A stretch of DNA of 48,723 bases from Hortaea werneckii (lineage: Eukaryota; Ascomycota; Dothideomycetes; Mycosphaerellales; Teratosphaeriaceae), in the NCBI GenBank assembly GCA_037044905.1, contig JBAOKB010000133.1, forward strand, positions 1 through 48,723, in the 5' to 3' direction. Shown in pieces: positions 32,056 through 43,212 of this stretch. The notes under the pieces were generated by a model that was not told the origin of the DNA, made no database searches, and was given only the letters and a program-made list of their open reading frames with translations. The stretch's first letter is position 1; the number at the start of each line of letters is the position of its first letter. Made by a program: the position numbers and the translations under genes.

Positions 32056-35000
32056 GGTATGAATGAGCGCTCAGGCGCTCGGGGTCGTCGGGGGTTGTTA
32101 GGATGATTCGAATAGATATAATAGGTGTACTGTGGGACGGGCTATGGTAAGGATGTGGTGATAGCGAATGAATGAGGTGTGAATAGTGTATGATAACACT
32201 TGCAACGAAAGAATACTCCCCAAGGGAAGTGGACGAGTCAAGTCCAAGAAGCACAATGAATGAAGATGAGGCCAGGAAGGGAGCAGATGCGGGAGATGTT
32301 CAAAGGAAATAAGCCCGTTTATCTTCTCTCACCTTAGGTTTACATCGCTCTGGGTTGACTAGACCGCGGACGCCATGCTCCGCCAGCCATAGCGTGAGTC
32401 TCATCGATGCGTTCAAGCATCGGCCAGGCCGTCAAATGAGTCCAAAGCAAGATGTGGAATGTGGGTACTGTGGCATTTGACTCCGTGCCATGTGGTAGAC
32501 GCATGAGAGTTTACCAACGGCCAGAGCATGGGTGAAACGGCATGACGGTAGCTAGCCATGGCGGCTTCCAAATGGGAAGACCAAGCGAAGCCACGAGCCG
32601 ACGGCATGCACGCTACTTGCGATTTTAGGAAAGACCCCTGTCGAAGGTTCCGTTCCAAATGGCTCAAACGGGAAAGGAACGGGCTCAATGCGTGAGAGGT
32701 GAGAGTTCGGTGAGTTTGGACTTCAGCAGGAACACGGTGCGCCACACCGAACTCGACCTTCATGGCCGAGGGATCGAGAATCCTTGAACGGCCTTGACTC
32801 AGCTCACAGCGGGCAAGAGACCTGCTCCATGGCCACAGGAGTTGGTAGATTGGCTCATTGACCACTGCCGTAGGGCGCTCTCCAACTCCAGCAACATCCT
32901 CGGTCTCGGTAGGTTGGTGAAGGCTAGAGCTTAGCAGAGACCGTTCCTGTGGCATATGATTTGTTTTCCCGGACTCGGCATAATAGACGTGTGGTGAGCC
33001 GGGACAGAAAGACGATGAGTACCGTATCCTTGCTGCCGAGTATTCCTTGCTAGCGACATGCGATGTTCCCGTAGTCCGCGAAGTGGAACTCCCGAAAGTC
33101 TAAGACAGGCATGATTCGTTCATCTGGCCCTCCAGACGCCCGGAGTTTGAAACTGATAGCCGTGACTCTGCCGTGTCGTTTTTGGTGGAACAGATAAGGT
33201 TTGCTGGCCCAAAACCGAGAAGTGAAGTCTAAAACTGCCACAGGTGGCTGTTGGGCCTGGCCCTAGCTTCGTCGGCCCGAAGTTTGTTCCTGGATACGAG
33301 CAGTCTCCCTGTTTGCTTCCTTCGTACTGTAGATTGGAGGTACGTGTGTACAGTTAATCGTTCATTACGGTGTCGGCGATTCCATGCTATCGTCACAAAT
33401 GTAACAGGAAATTGACTGTTCAGACTGTCGTTGCAATGGCACTCTCTACATGCTTTGCAGAACACTGCTGCCAAATTCTTTGCTTGGCGGTCCAGAACCA
33501 CGTCAGCTAAGGATTGTAGGTTTAGCATACACACATATGCCGCGCAGCAGCTCAAATCATTCCAACTTCCGACCCAAGTTTTGAGCGGCCTTGAGAAACT
33601 TTATCAGAGCACGAACAAGAACGCTGGTAGGTAGGTTGGTGTACTTGGTAGCAAATTCATGATGATGGAATCGCCATCCTGTTTGGACACGATCTGTCAT
33701 CTTCGTTCGTGTCCGTGCAGTCAACTTGCAACGAATCGGTTGGAACGGTACATCAGCAGTGGGCAAGTCTTGTCGAAGACACCAATGCACCAGTAAATGC
33801 AAACTCGGTCAAATCGGAGTCCGGCAATTCCCAGCTGAGCATCATCGACGATGCTCAATCATCCAAGATTTAAATGCTGTTGTAGGGAGACTGTATCGGC
33901 TCCGAGATTGGTTATCCACAACGTTCATCTTCTGCGTTCACGCTGAGAAAATAGCTGACTCGACGGTGTGAGACAAAACGCTTCACAACTTGGCAAATCC
34001 CGCGGAACAACAAGAAATGCCCGCAGTACATTGATTTTTATTTTCCGATGGGCATTCTAATTCGCTTCAATCCGTTCTCAACCGCTGCGCGAGAAATGGG
34101 AGAGTGGTGTGATAGCCCTGCGCATGGCTTGGAGTTGCATTTCACCATGCGCACTAGGCAAATCGAGCGGCTAATGAGTTTACAGGCGTCAATCCGCTGA
34201 TGATACTCCTTCGCCTTCGCCCAACAGGCAATACGGACTTGCGATAGCTGAAGGATCGCTAGCACGGCCACGTGGCTGGCTCAGCAGAAGATCAACAGAG
34301 ATAGGCTGCAGCAATATCATGATAGTTGCAAGCATTCTGCAGGTCGCTTGCGCTGGTCGCAGCTCGTGAAAGCGGATCGTCAGGATCTTCGCTTCCCTGT
34401 TGTCTCCAGACGTGCGCAGGGATGCGCTGAGATAAGGCACTTGACCAAAGCGCGACGGCTGCAAATCCCATCCATGGACGTTAACCATAAATCCTCATCA
34501 AGCGATGCTGTCTATGCTGTCTATGTACGCTATATAATCATGTCTCACTCCGAAATGTAGATGTTCTGTCAAAGAAAATGGAATATACCATTTGCCCAGA
34601 TGGCATCATAGGCCATGCAAATTCCCGCCGACCTTACCTTGATGTCGTTTTCTGCCAGGCTATTTGCGGCGGCAAGCTGCATATCCTTGCATGCGATCGG
34701 CCGCACCCCTGACGTACCTGCATGAATACTATCGACACTCGGCATATCAATCTCAGGCCGTTCGAAGCGGTTGATATCGTCGTGCATTACTATTATTCTG
34801 TGGAGACGAGTGATAGATGGACGTTCCCCGTCATATGCCAATAGTTGCTCACCATTATGCCGACGGCACCGCCTTCCTTGCTGCTGCTCGTTGGCACCGT
34901 CAAGCGAAAGTTACCGGAGGGGGGAAGTAGTGTGGTTCCAGAGTGACGGGCGCCTCCCGTCTTGGCAGGCTGGCGGGAGCCGTAGCTTGGATAAGATTCC

Positions 35001-35793
35001 GTCAATCCCAAATCTTCCAAAGTTACGTGCATTGCACTCTTGGTTCGCTCGCGAACCAAATAGTGGCTCAGCACAAAGCATCACCGCTATCGACCCTCTG
35101 CAATAGGTGACCCTCCTGCGCATCGTGGACAGTGGCCACAGAATAATCCATCTCGTCTCTGTCTCACGAGATGGTGACATGCCATCCCTTGGGGTCCGTA
35201 AATATACTGTAGCAGCGTCTCGCTTCTGGCTTTGAGCCGGTGAACCAGATTCCCAATGCGTTCACGCTAGTCACCCGATTACTCTTCTCGGTCCTCAACT
35301 GGCTCTGCTGGCACGGTTCGGGAGACGGACTGGGCCATGAACGAGCCGGGATCTGTCCCACCCAAGCTCCATCACGTAGTCAACCTAGTGATCCTGGCTC
35401 TGATCGCTGACCTCGGACGGCGGCCTTCCAGAACGAGACGTCGGATGCATTGCTGGGTTTGAGGCGGGCGCAACTGTCTTGGGCTGCCTGAAAGTCAAAA
35501 CCGTCTTGCGCCTAGAGCGCCGCTGGCCCACCCGGTGTGCCGTCCAGGCTTTGGGTGAGGGCGGTAGCGCTGTCACCATTGCTCAAATCTACCTTCCCGC
35601 CTCTGCTGTACGCCGAGCTTTACATATCTCTGCTCGACTGCGCCGCAGCTCCTCAACTCTTCCCCATTCGCTGTTACTTCTTCAACTACACTCATTTTGC
35701 TCTCTCCACCTCTCTCACTGTTTGTTCCTCATCCACTGACTGGACTTCTCATCCCCCTCCCGTGTGTCTGCGCAAGAAGCGCAAGAATCCAAT
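32056..35793. other. Long divergent intergenic region between the GT2 and GH16 genes
   Basis: This 3.7-kb stretch has no recognised gene on either strand. The longest ATG frame, 180 codons at 32413-32955 (minus), has no domain I know. A perfect 9-bp hairpin (CCATCTCGT with its complement, 9-base loop) lies at 35148-35174. The last 200 bases are pyrimidine-rich, as in many fungal promoters, and lead into the GH16 start. Long regulatory regions, a non-coding transcript or an unrecognised small gene are all possible. Confidence 0.4.
35148..35174. repeat. Perfect inverted repeat, 9-bp stem and 9-base loop
   Basis: CCATCTCGT at 35148-35156 is exactly complementary to ACGAGATGG at 35166-35174. It lies about 620 bases upstream of the GH16 start. 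Function is unknown and chance is possible. Confidence 0.6.
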
Positions 35794-37229
35794 ATGGACA
35801 ACCTCCACGGCACCGCCGCTACGACGGCTTCCAGCACACCTCGCCCTGGTTCGTTTGAGAATGACTCTATCGACCCGGCCCCAACCCCAGGCGCCAGGAG
35901 CAACCCTTTTGCATCTCCATACGGCTCCATGCCGGCTTCTGCCACGGGCTCTAGTACTGGCATCCAGCAGCCACCTCACCAGAGATATTTCCACTCGCGG
36001 AGAATAAAGAAGGGCGAGCTTGAGAGACCATGGATGGAGAAGAAAGACCCGAAGGAGAAATGGGTCACCATCATTCCAATTATCGGCATTCTCGTCGGTC
36101 TCGGTCTTACTGGCTTCCTCATCTACGACGGTCTGCAGAGTGTCTCCAACTTGAACTACTGCCCAGTCCTTGATGATGACTTCTCCAACGGCTTCAACAA
36201 CAAGGTCTGGACAAAGGAGGTTGAGGTTGGTGGCTACGGGTAAGCTATATCAAAAATGTACCATGGGGGATGAACGACGCTGACAAGGCATCTAGAAATG
36301 GTCAGTTCGAATGGACTACCGACACGGATGAGAACGTCTTCGTTCAGGACGGAATGATGCAAATCAAGCCGACCCTTCAAGACCCTAAGTTGATGGAGAC
36401 CAACAATGTCATCAACCTGCTCAAGGACGGAAGCTGCTCTTCGGATCTCTGGTCGAACTGTGTCGCCGTCACCAACACCACAAACGGCACTGTCGTCAAC
36501 CCTGTCAAGTCTGGTCGCGTTAGCACGAAGACTGGTGCTTCTATCAAGTACGGTCGCGTTGAGGTCGAGGCCAAGCTTCCGGCAGGTGACTGGCTTTGGC
36601 CGGCCATTTGGATGTTGCCAGTCAACAACACCTACGGCCCATGGCCGGCATCTGGTGAGATTGACCTGATGGAATCCCGCGGTAACAACTACACATACCC
36701 GCAGGGTGGTGACAACATTGTTTCTTCGACGCTCCACTGGGGTCCTGACCCTAACAACGACGCATGGTGGAAGAACAACGTCAAGCGCCAGGCTCTTCAC
36801 ACGACCTATGCCAAGGGTTTCCACATCTACGGTCTTGAGTGGACTCCTAAGTACCTCTTCACCTTCATCGACACCCGTCTTCTGCAAGTCACCTACGTCA
36901 ACTTCAACAAGCCTTTCTGGGACAAGGCCGACTTCCCTCCATCGGACGCCAACGGCACCCGTATCGTCGACCCATGGAGCCAGACTGGCCGTGACAGCAC
37001 TCCATTCGACCAGGACTTCTACCTGATCATCAACGTCGCCGTCGGCGGCACCAACGGCTGGTTCGAGGACGGCGTCAACGGCAAGCCATGGGTCGACGCT
37101 TCACCGACCGCCCCTCGCGACTTCTGGAACGCTCGTGACCAGTGGCACCCGACCTGGGAGGACAACGGCGTCATGCAGATCAAGAGCGTCAAGATCTCGC
37201 AACAGCAGGGATTCAACGGATGCACCTAG
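35794..37229 (+). CDS. Type II membrane GH16 beta-glucanase/transglycosylase-like enzyme
   Basis: Exons 35794-36239 and 36296-37229 give 459 residues. A disordered cytosolic tail (1-88, Pro/Ser/Gly-rich) precedes one membrane helix at about 91-112 (VTIIPIIGILVGLGLTGFLIYDG in part). The GH16 jelly-roll domain then faces the ER/Golgi lumen or cell exterior. The catalytic signature ASGEIDLMESRGN is intact, with E270 as nucleophile, D272 as helper and E275 as acid/base. HWGPDPNNDAWW, FHIYGLEWTPKYL and FYLIINVAVGGTNGW are typical of the beta-1,3(4)-glucan-active branch. The 56-bp intron has a GCTGAC branch point. The ATG at 35794 is chosen because the frame upstream of it has no ATG. A role in cell-wall beta-glucan remodelling is likely, but whether it hydrolyses or transfers is unknown. 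It lacks the extra Kre6/Skn1 segment. Confidence 0.92.
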
Positions 37230-37963
37230 AGGTATCTACCTCTTTAGCTTATCCTTTCTCTACACCGGGGAATATACCACTTGTAGCATTTTTGGGCGGG
37301 CTAAAGGCGTTGGTTAATCATATGGAGTTTTCAAATATATTTCGACTTGCTACAGGGGAAATGAGGCAACGAAATGGGGATAGATGTACCAGAATCTTAC
37401 TTGACTACAGCTTAATGGGCACAGATTGGGAGCTATACAGTCTACACCAAATAAAAATAATTATCCTCTTACACAAGGCTCTTCCTACCATTCCTTTTCC
37501 ATCATCTACATTTGCGATGTTTGATCTTTGGTGGACTGACTTTGTAGTTGCTACAGCACATACAGATGCAGCGCAGCATAACCTCGGCATGCCTTCTGCG
37601 TCCGCTGATCCGTCACGTTACTCCCCGAGCTCACATAGAGGCGGAGAGACCTCACACGTGCAGGCAGCATGGAAGGTCGTCACCCGCCCACAGACCGCAT
37701 CATCCCGCTCTTTCGTCATCCCAATGAGCTCACTCAGAAAGCCACAGATACCTACACATACACAGACTTCCCAAACCACCCCCTCCCTTCAAATCACTTC
37801 CTCTAGGACGATGGAGGGGCTGGAACCCGACACCGCCAAGGGCCCAGAGAAAAGACCCAGAACTGCGCCTCAAGCAAACCAGGGTACGGCCGCATGACAC
37901 CATCCCGTCTTCGAGAGAACCATGGGAACAACGACCACGCGAATGCAATAATCCGTTTGGGAC

Positions 37964-38100
37964 CTCGGCATAACAGAACCCTCCAGCTGGGCGCGCCTCC
38001 CGACTTTCCTCTCTCTCTGGAACCTAGCAGACATCGCGTGGCTGCAAGGGGATTTGAAATTATCACTCGTGCTTCGGCATAGTAGAGCCTTCCAATTGGG
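37964..38100 (+). repeat. Diverged direct repeat pair differing only by transitions in the aligned core
   Basis: Copy A at 37964-37991 (CTCGGCATAACAGAACC and following bases) matches copy B at 38073-38100 (TTCGGCATAGTAGAGCC and following bases). Over 28 aligned bases 21 agree and all seven differences are C/T or G/A. Weaker similarity extends on both sides. This is a pattern expected of repeat-induced point mutation on an old duplicated fragment, but it is very short. Confidence 0.5.
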
Positions 38101-39084
38101 TCTGGGTGCCAACTTCCTTGGGACACTAAACGACGTCAGGGACGGGACATGAGTGGGCGGTGATGAAAAAAGGGAGGGTATATGTGTCTGGCATAATTTC
38201 TCGATCCTCGGGATCTGCGAATTCGCACACGTGGCATGATTCCAATACAGGGGAGTTATAGGGAAGGGGTTGTGTGATATAGGTCTCGGTGACGCTTTTC
38301 CTGGACGGGAAAGCGCATTTGGTTGCTTTGCTCTTGGACGTCAGGTTTTTGGAATACCTTCTTTTGCTTGGGTTTCGTAAGCGATGGGGACGGGATGATG
38401 ATGATTGTGGTGGCTTGCAGGATGTGCGCAATCTTTTCCTCTTCCACGTCGATCTCTTCGTCGGGATCGGCCAGCGACCACAATTCCCACTTCCTCCTGT
38501 CTTCCGGGCAATTTTCTACTTGGACAGGAACTTGGGCGCGCTCTTTAACAATGGAGACCTCCCAAAAAGGGGAGGGAAAAAGAGCCCCCTCTGCAAATCA
38601 CCATTTGCATCTTCATCTTCTTCGAAGCCTCGAAATGCAGCCGGCAAGATTAGAGGTAAGGGGCAAAAAACAGATCACGAACTCAACCGCGAGCATCATG
38701 CAAACTTCCCCAGATACATGTGAGCCAGCAAAACGTTCAGCTCTGTTCAATCGACAAGAATCCATGAGTGGCCGTAGAAGCTTTCTTGAGGGGATCGAGA
38801 AAACTCCTCTCTAATCTGGTGATACCGGTCCTATCGCAGACAGGCCGATCGTCCACTTAGCCCTTTCCGCCAGGATCAGTTGAATCTGGGTTCAAGTGGC
38901 TATGCGCTTGTCGAGGACTGTGCTAAACTTTTCTTAAGGTGACCGATAGAAAGCCCATTCTCCTCACAGTGCCGGTTTCGTTTAAGAACATGCTTCATCA
39001 ACCATCCAAACATCCGCAGCAGCATCAATTGATCGCATTACCTTACGAAGGGGAGAATCCTTCGCCTCTCCAAGAATCCGCCTT

Positions 39085-39104
39085 CCCCCCCCCCCCCCCC
39101 CCCC
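39085..39104. repeat. Homopolymer of 20 C
   Basis: Twenty consecutive C lie in the gene-poor region between the GH16 and methylisocitrate lyase genes. No function is evident. Confidence 0.85.
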
Positions 39105-40039
39105 TTCGTTCCTCCCTTTTCCTTCCACTAACTGCAAGCTTCTCAGCCCTTTAAGCGAAATGACTCCTCTTCTCCCCACTGCTTGAACTTTGGTGGCAAT
39201 AAGACCTACCTTAAATGCAAACTCCCGCCCAACGCTTCGAATCCCTTCTTGCTTCCGTACGAAGAAGCACTCCCATTACTATAGCAGGTGAGCTTTCGAT
39301 GGCGGTGATCTCCTTTTACCGTCCTTGCCTCTTTCTCAGAGCTCGAGATGCTGTCTCTCCCTGCATGTCTCTGTCCCTCTCTCTAACCCCCTTCCCCTTC
39401 TCTCGAAGACTCCCCGACATAAGCGCCTGCCTGCAAGTTCCGGGTTCTCTGCTAGACAAAATCGATAGAGATAGTATGCTGGTCGCTTGGGGAGAAAAAA
39501 GACGAGGAAGTGGAAGAGGGAGCGAAGGAAGAAGAGACGTTGTGCATCTAGCGGCAACAGAAGCACTAGCTGGAGAGGTAACAGAAGGGGGAAATCAAAA
39601 GGCGAAAAGTAAGGGGATTAAAAGGTTAAGATGAGGATATTAAAGGGAACTAAAAACTAAATGAAACAATAATAATGAAAGAACGGTAAGACTCAAAAAG
39701 GATCCGATAATCTCCTCCTGCCCATCAGACATCCTAACGACAAGTCAACGGAACTCAAACTCTCAAGCCATTCGAGCCATCTCTTCCCCTCGTCTCCTCT
39801 TCCTTTCTCTCCCCCCTCCTCCCCCCTCTCTCTTTTCCCTTCTCACCCCAATTCCCACCGTCTAAGATCCTCCCCTCCAGATAGGGTACCCCTCTCCTAT
39901 CCACGCTACCTAAGCTAAGACAACGCTTTCGAACTCGTATTATCCCCCTTTTCAAGCTCGACTGCCCGCAGCAAAAGACTTCGCTTTCGTCTTCCCCTCC
40001 GGTTGGATTGCCGTCGCGAAAGCCGGGGGTAGAGCGGGA

Positions 40040-40041
<2 letters not shown>

Positions 40042-40078
<37 letters not shown>
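40042..40078. repeat. Homopolymer of 37 G
   Basis: Thirty-seven consecutive G occur on the plus strand, the longest homopolymer in the window. Such a run could fold as a G-quadruplex. Its true length is uncertain in any assembly. Confidence 0.85.
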
Positions 40079-40079
<1 letters not shown>

Positions 40080-40462
40080 AGCTCACACTACATCAGTGTG
40101 TGCAAGGAGGATAAAACGGTGTATGCCATTTCGTTCGTGACTTCCTTATCGAGCGATACTTTCTTACTTTTTTTATTTCATATTTTTTGCATTTTTCCAA
40201 CCCTCTTTCCTCTTCCATCTGGTGACAGAAGCGTGTTATTGTTATTGTGGGGACAGGAGGTGGAGGGGAAAGGAAAGGTGGTAGGGAGGTCGGTTGCGAG
40301 GGGGGGGATAGGGCGGCACGGGACAGCAAGGGAAATTCCTAGGTTAAAAGTTGGCATTTGGGCAACAGGAAGAAAAGAACAAGTATTGGGCAAAAGTGGA
40401 AAAGAGATGGGGAGACTTCGTTGCTCCCACTCACTCCCCCGCCACCGAAAGTGGACCGCAAT

Positions 40463-40520
40463 AGGGGAGAGGGAGAGAGAGGGAGAGAGAGGGAGAGAGA
40501 GAGAGAGAGGGAGAGAGAAG
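40463..40520. repeat. GA-rich microsatellite
   Basis: A run of GGGAGAGA and GA units covers about 58 bases downstream of the methylisocitrate lyase gene, with no recognised function. Confidence 0.85.
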
Positions 40521-40814
40521 CGGTCAGCGGACCTAGTAGTCCTTAGTCCTCCAAGACGCAATCCATTTCCCGAGCCGGATTCGCAATCTCTCGAGACCAA
40601 TATATACATATACCAGCATTGCCCATGAAACGTCCCGAACCAAAAAATCAGATGTACCTAAACCCACCCACCCCCTTCTTTCCACCATACCTCCCCATCT
40701 TCCTTCCTTCCATGCTTCCATCCTTTCCCCCCCGCCTTTCCCACATGAAACCCCTCCCCCCCAAACCCATCCCACATCATCCTCCATCCTTTCCCCAACA
40801 ACTTCCCCAATCCC

Positions 40815-42638
40815 TCAAAACGACCCCTCAGTATTCCCCTCCCCCAAACTCCGACTCCCCGAGCTCCCCGCCTGAATCGCTCCCAACACGCCATCGAGAT
40901 ACGCCGCCCCAGACCACTTCTGATGCGTGAGGACATCAACGCCCAACTCCTTCTCCCGCCGCTGCACCAGCTCCACATAAGCCTTCATGCCCTCGGATTT
41001 AAAACCCCGCGCCAGCTCGGCGGAGATGGTAGCCGTGCTGTGCAGACCGGCGAGGGAGATGAGTTGCAGCACGAACCCGTGCTCGGCGAGCTGCGGGATG
41101 AAGTTCTGTAAGTCCTGGGCCGAGAAGCCGTGGGCGGACCAGTTGAAGGAGGGTGAGAGGTTGTAGACGAGTTTTTTCTTGCCGAGACCCGCGGAGGTCG
41201 TGGCGGTGTGGATGGCGGAGGCGAAGGAGGCGGCGAGGGGGACGCTGGGGTCCGCGGTTTCCAGCCATAGGAGGTCGGCGGACGGCGCGAAGGCGATCGC
41301 GCGTTTGGTCGCGGCCGGGAGGCCCGCGCGGTAGTGGTAGAAGCCTTCCCTCGTGCGCGGGATGTCCCAGTTGAAGGGGACGGGGGAGCCGCCGGCGGCT
41401 TCGGCGGCGAGGCGGCGCCGGATGTGGAGGGGCGTGTTGCGGGCGGCGTCGGTGGATTGGACTTGGGTGAGGTAGGGGGTGGGGTCGCGGTTCTGGGCCC
41501 GGATGTGGTGTTCGGCGGCTTCGTCGAAGGTGACGAGGTTGTGGGACTTGACGAAGTCGCTTTCGTAGGCGTCGATTTCGGCGCTGCTGGCGCCCTGGGT
41601 CTCCATGACTTGGAGCGTTTCGGCCAGCGGCGGGATCGACTCGTCTGTCACGCCGAGGATGTACTCGTGGTCCCGGGCGTCGATGGCGGAGCTGAGGAGT
41701 TTGCCGCTCTCGCTGTCTGTTCGCGCGATGACGAGGTTCTCGCAGCCCATCAGGTCCCATTGGAAGCGGGTGGCATTGAGACGGTTGATGTGCTCGCCGA
41801 CAGGGACGAGAACTTTGCCTGCGAGGTGTCCGCATTTCTTGCCACCGTGTAATTGATCTTCAAAGTGCACAGCTGCTGCGCCATTTTCAGCAAAGAGCTT
41901 GGCGAGTTTGAGGACTGCAGACAACCCTCCATGTCCAGTGTCACCGTCGGCCACGATGGGGCGCAGATAGTCTATGTAGGGAGTTTCCTTCCTCTGTTCC
42001 GGCTTCATGGCACGTCGAGCGTCATAGTGCTTGCGGTCATGTAGCTGTTGAGCTTTGAACAGCCGCTGGACCTGATTCGGCACCGTGTTGTAAGGGTAGT
42101 CGCCAAAGTCCGGACTGACCTCGTTGGTGGAGGTCAGGACGGACGAGCAGGCCCAGCCGCTCACGTAGAGGATTTCCTGATGAGGGGCTTGCTGGGTCAT
42201 CTGGACGGGATCGATGGCGCCCATCGTATGCACCGGCTTCCCCTCCGCCATACGCTGTTCGAGGAGGTTGAATAGCTTTCTCGCCATCAGGCTGGAGGGG
42301 TAGACTTGCTGGAGTGTACCCCGCTTGCTGACCACATCCTCTGCTGAATATGGTCGCTTGATGCCTTTGTAGCGCGGCGATGCCCACCAATCTTCGACCT
42401 GCTTAATCTGCTGGGAGAAGACCTCGTCCTCTGCCGCACCGGCTTTCTCCGATTCCGGGAGGAGGTGGAAGGCATCGGTTGGGTGGGAGGAGGGGAGAGG
42501 AGGGTCGACCGGGGTGAGGGTGGAAGACATGTGGGCGGCGCCGTAGGAGATGGGACGGGCGGTCAGGGAAGATGTAGGAAGGCATCGTGGTCTTCGGGTC
42601 TGGGTTCGGAGAGCTCGTGTCGCGGCGCTTCTAAACAT
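40815..42638 (-). CDS. ICL2: Mitochondrial 2-methylisocitrate lyase (isocitrate lyase family)
   Basis: This single-exon gene encodes 607 residues. In the methylcitrate cycle the enzyme splits 2-methylisocitrate into pyruvate and succinate in the mitochondrial matrix. The first 35 residues (MFRSAATRALRTQTRRPR and on) are rich in Arg, Ser and Ala with no acidic residue, a clear mitochondrial presequence. The family blocks are IKQVEDWWASPRYKGIKRPY, then DGDTGHGG (231-238) and the catalytic loop KKCGH (267-271) with C269. LLWLETADP and the SFNWSAHGF block of the C-terminal half are also present. Glyoxylate-cycle isocitrate lyase lacks such a presequence and is usually shorter. Together with the adjacent 2-methylcitrate synthase, this makes the methylisocitrate assignment strong. 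An ordinary mitochondrially targeted isocitrate lyase is the alternative. It is transcribed away from mcsA. Confidence 0.93.
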   Translation of the reverse strand: MFRSAATRALRTQTRRPRCLPTSSLTARPISYGAAHMSSTLTPVDPPLPSSHPTDAFHLLPESEKAGAAEDEVFSQQIKQVEDWWASPRYKGIKRPYSAEDVVSKRGTLQQVYPSSLMARKLFNLLEQRMAEGKPVHTMGAIDPVQMTQQAPHQEILYVSGWACSSVLTSTNEVSPDFGDYPYNTVPNQVQRLFKAQQLHDRKHYDARRAMKPEQRKETPYIDYLRPIVADGDTGHGGLSAVLKLAKLFAENGAAAVHFEDQLHGGKKCGHLAGKVLVPVGEHINRLNATRFQWDLMGCENLVIARTDSESGKLLSSAIDARDHEYILGVTDESIPPLAETLQVMETQGASSAEIDAYESDFVKSHNLVTFDEAAEHHIRAQNRDPTPYLTQVQSTDAARNTPLHIRRRLAAEAAGGSPVPFNWDIPRTREGFYHYRAGLPAATKRAIAFAPSADLLWLETADPSVPLAASFASAIHTATTSAGLGKKKLVYNLSPSFNWSAHGFSAQDLQNFIPQLAEHGFVLQLISLAGLHSTATISAELARGFKSEGMKAYVELVQRREKELGVDVLTHQKWSGAAYLDGVLGAIQAGSSGSRSLGEGNTEGSF

Positions 42639-43212
42639 ATTGGTCTTTTCAGGGTGTTCTGCTGGAATATCGACTGGTATTCTTGGTTAAGCTGCTCGCA
42701 TCATACGAGGTACAGGTGCTCCGCTGTGCAGTGTTGATATACAAGTCTACGAAGCCTGTTCTTATACAGCTCACCTACAGCCGCTTAGAATGTAGGATAT
42801 GAGTACGTTTCTATGTAGATAGTAATAAAATGTTCATCCATACATCCCTAGAGGTACATAGTAGTAATAGCAGCGACATCGGCTCAAGACGGCTCGACGG
42901 CTATTGCTTGCCTTCCCTTCCCTTTCCCCAGCTCCGGCTGACTCGCTGAGCCGAGGTCTGATGCAGTGACGCAGCTTCACCGACCGGCTCAATGGCTGCA
43001 GCTCGACGATCAACCACTGCGAGCTGCTGTTGTCCTCTCAACTTTTTTCTCATATCCTATTCTCTCTAATCGTGAGACTTGCTATACGGTCTCAAACTCG
43101 TGTCTACATCCTCCTCAACCCCTACTGCTGCTTCATTGCAACGACAACCGATAGCCGACCAGAAAGCGGGGTCGAGATATAGAGACCACCCGGCATCGTC
43201 CCCTCCACCACA
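42639..43212. promoter_or_regulatory. Shared divergent promoter of the methylcitrate-cycle pair
   Basis: This 574-bp region separates the start codons of the lyase and synthase genes. Two SYGGRG (CreA-type) matches occur, CTGGGG on the minus strand at 42926-42931 and GCGGGG on the plus strand at 43166-43171. The motif is short and such matches can be chance, but carbon catabolite control of propionate use would fit. A common activator site is not recognised. Confidence 0.5.

Larger units (their letters stand above)
37230..40814. other. Gene-poor region with simple repeats
   Basis: No gene is recognised over 3.6 kb. Contents include the GH16 3' UTR, a diverged direct repeat (37964-37991 and 38072-38100), a 20-C run (39085-39104), a 37-G run (40042-40078) and a GA microsatellite (40463-40520). 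Open frames of 60-250 codons are present, but most lack ATG starts or are repeat products. Confidence 0.5.

Noticed and set aside
32413..32955. 180-codon ATG frame on the minus strand upstream of GT2
   Set aside because: No recognisable domain or targeting signal. The sequence looks random, so I left it out of the gene list.
37142..37897. 251-codon plus-strand frame overlapping the end of the GH16 gene
   Set aside because: It starts at GTG inside another gene's exon and has no recognisable domain.
40008..40628. 206-codon frame spanning the 37-G and GA repeats
   Set aside because: It starts at TTG and consists of poly-Gly and Arg/Glu repeats from simple sequence.
41334..41852. 172-codon frame antisense to 2-methylisocitrate lyase
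   Set aside because: It is the mirror of a GC-rich coding exon and has a Gly/Val/Asp composition typical of antisense shadows.
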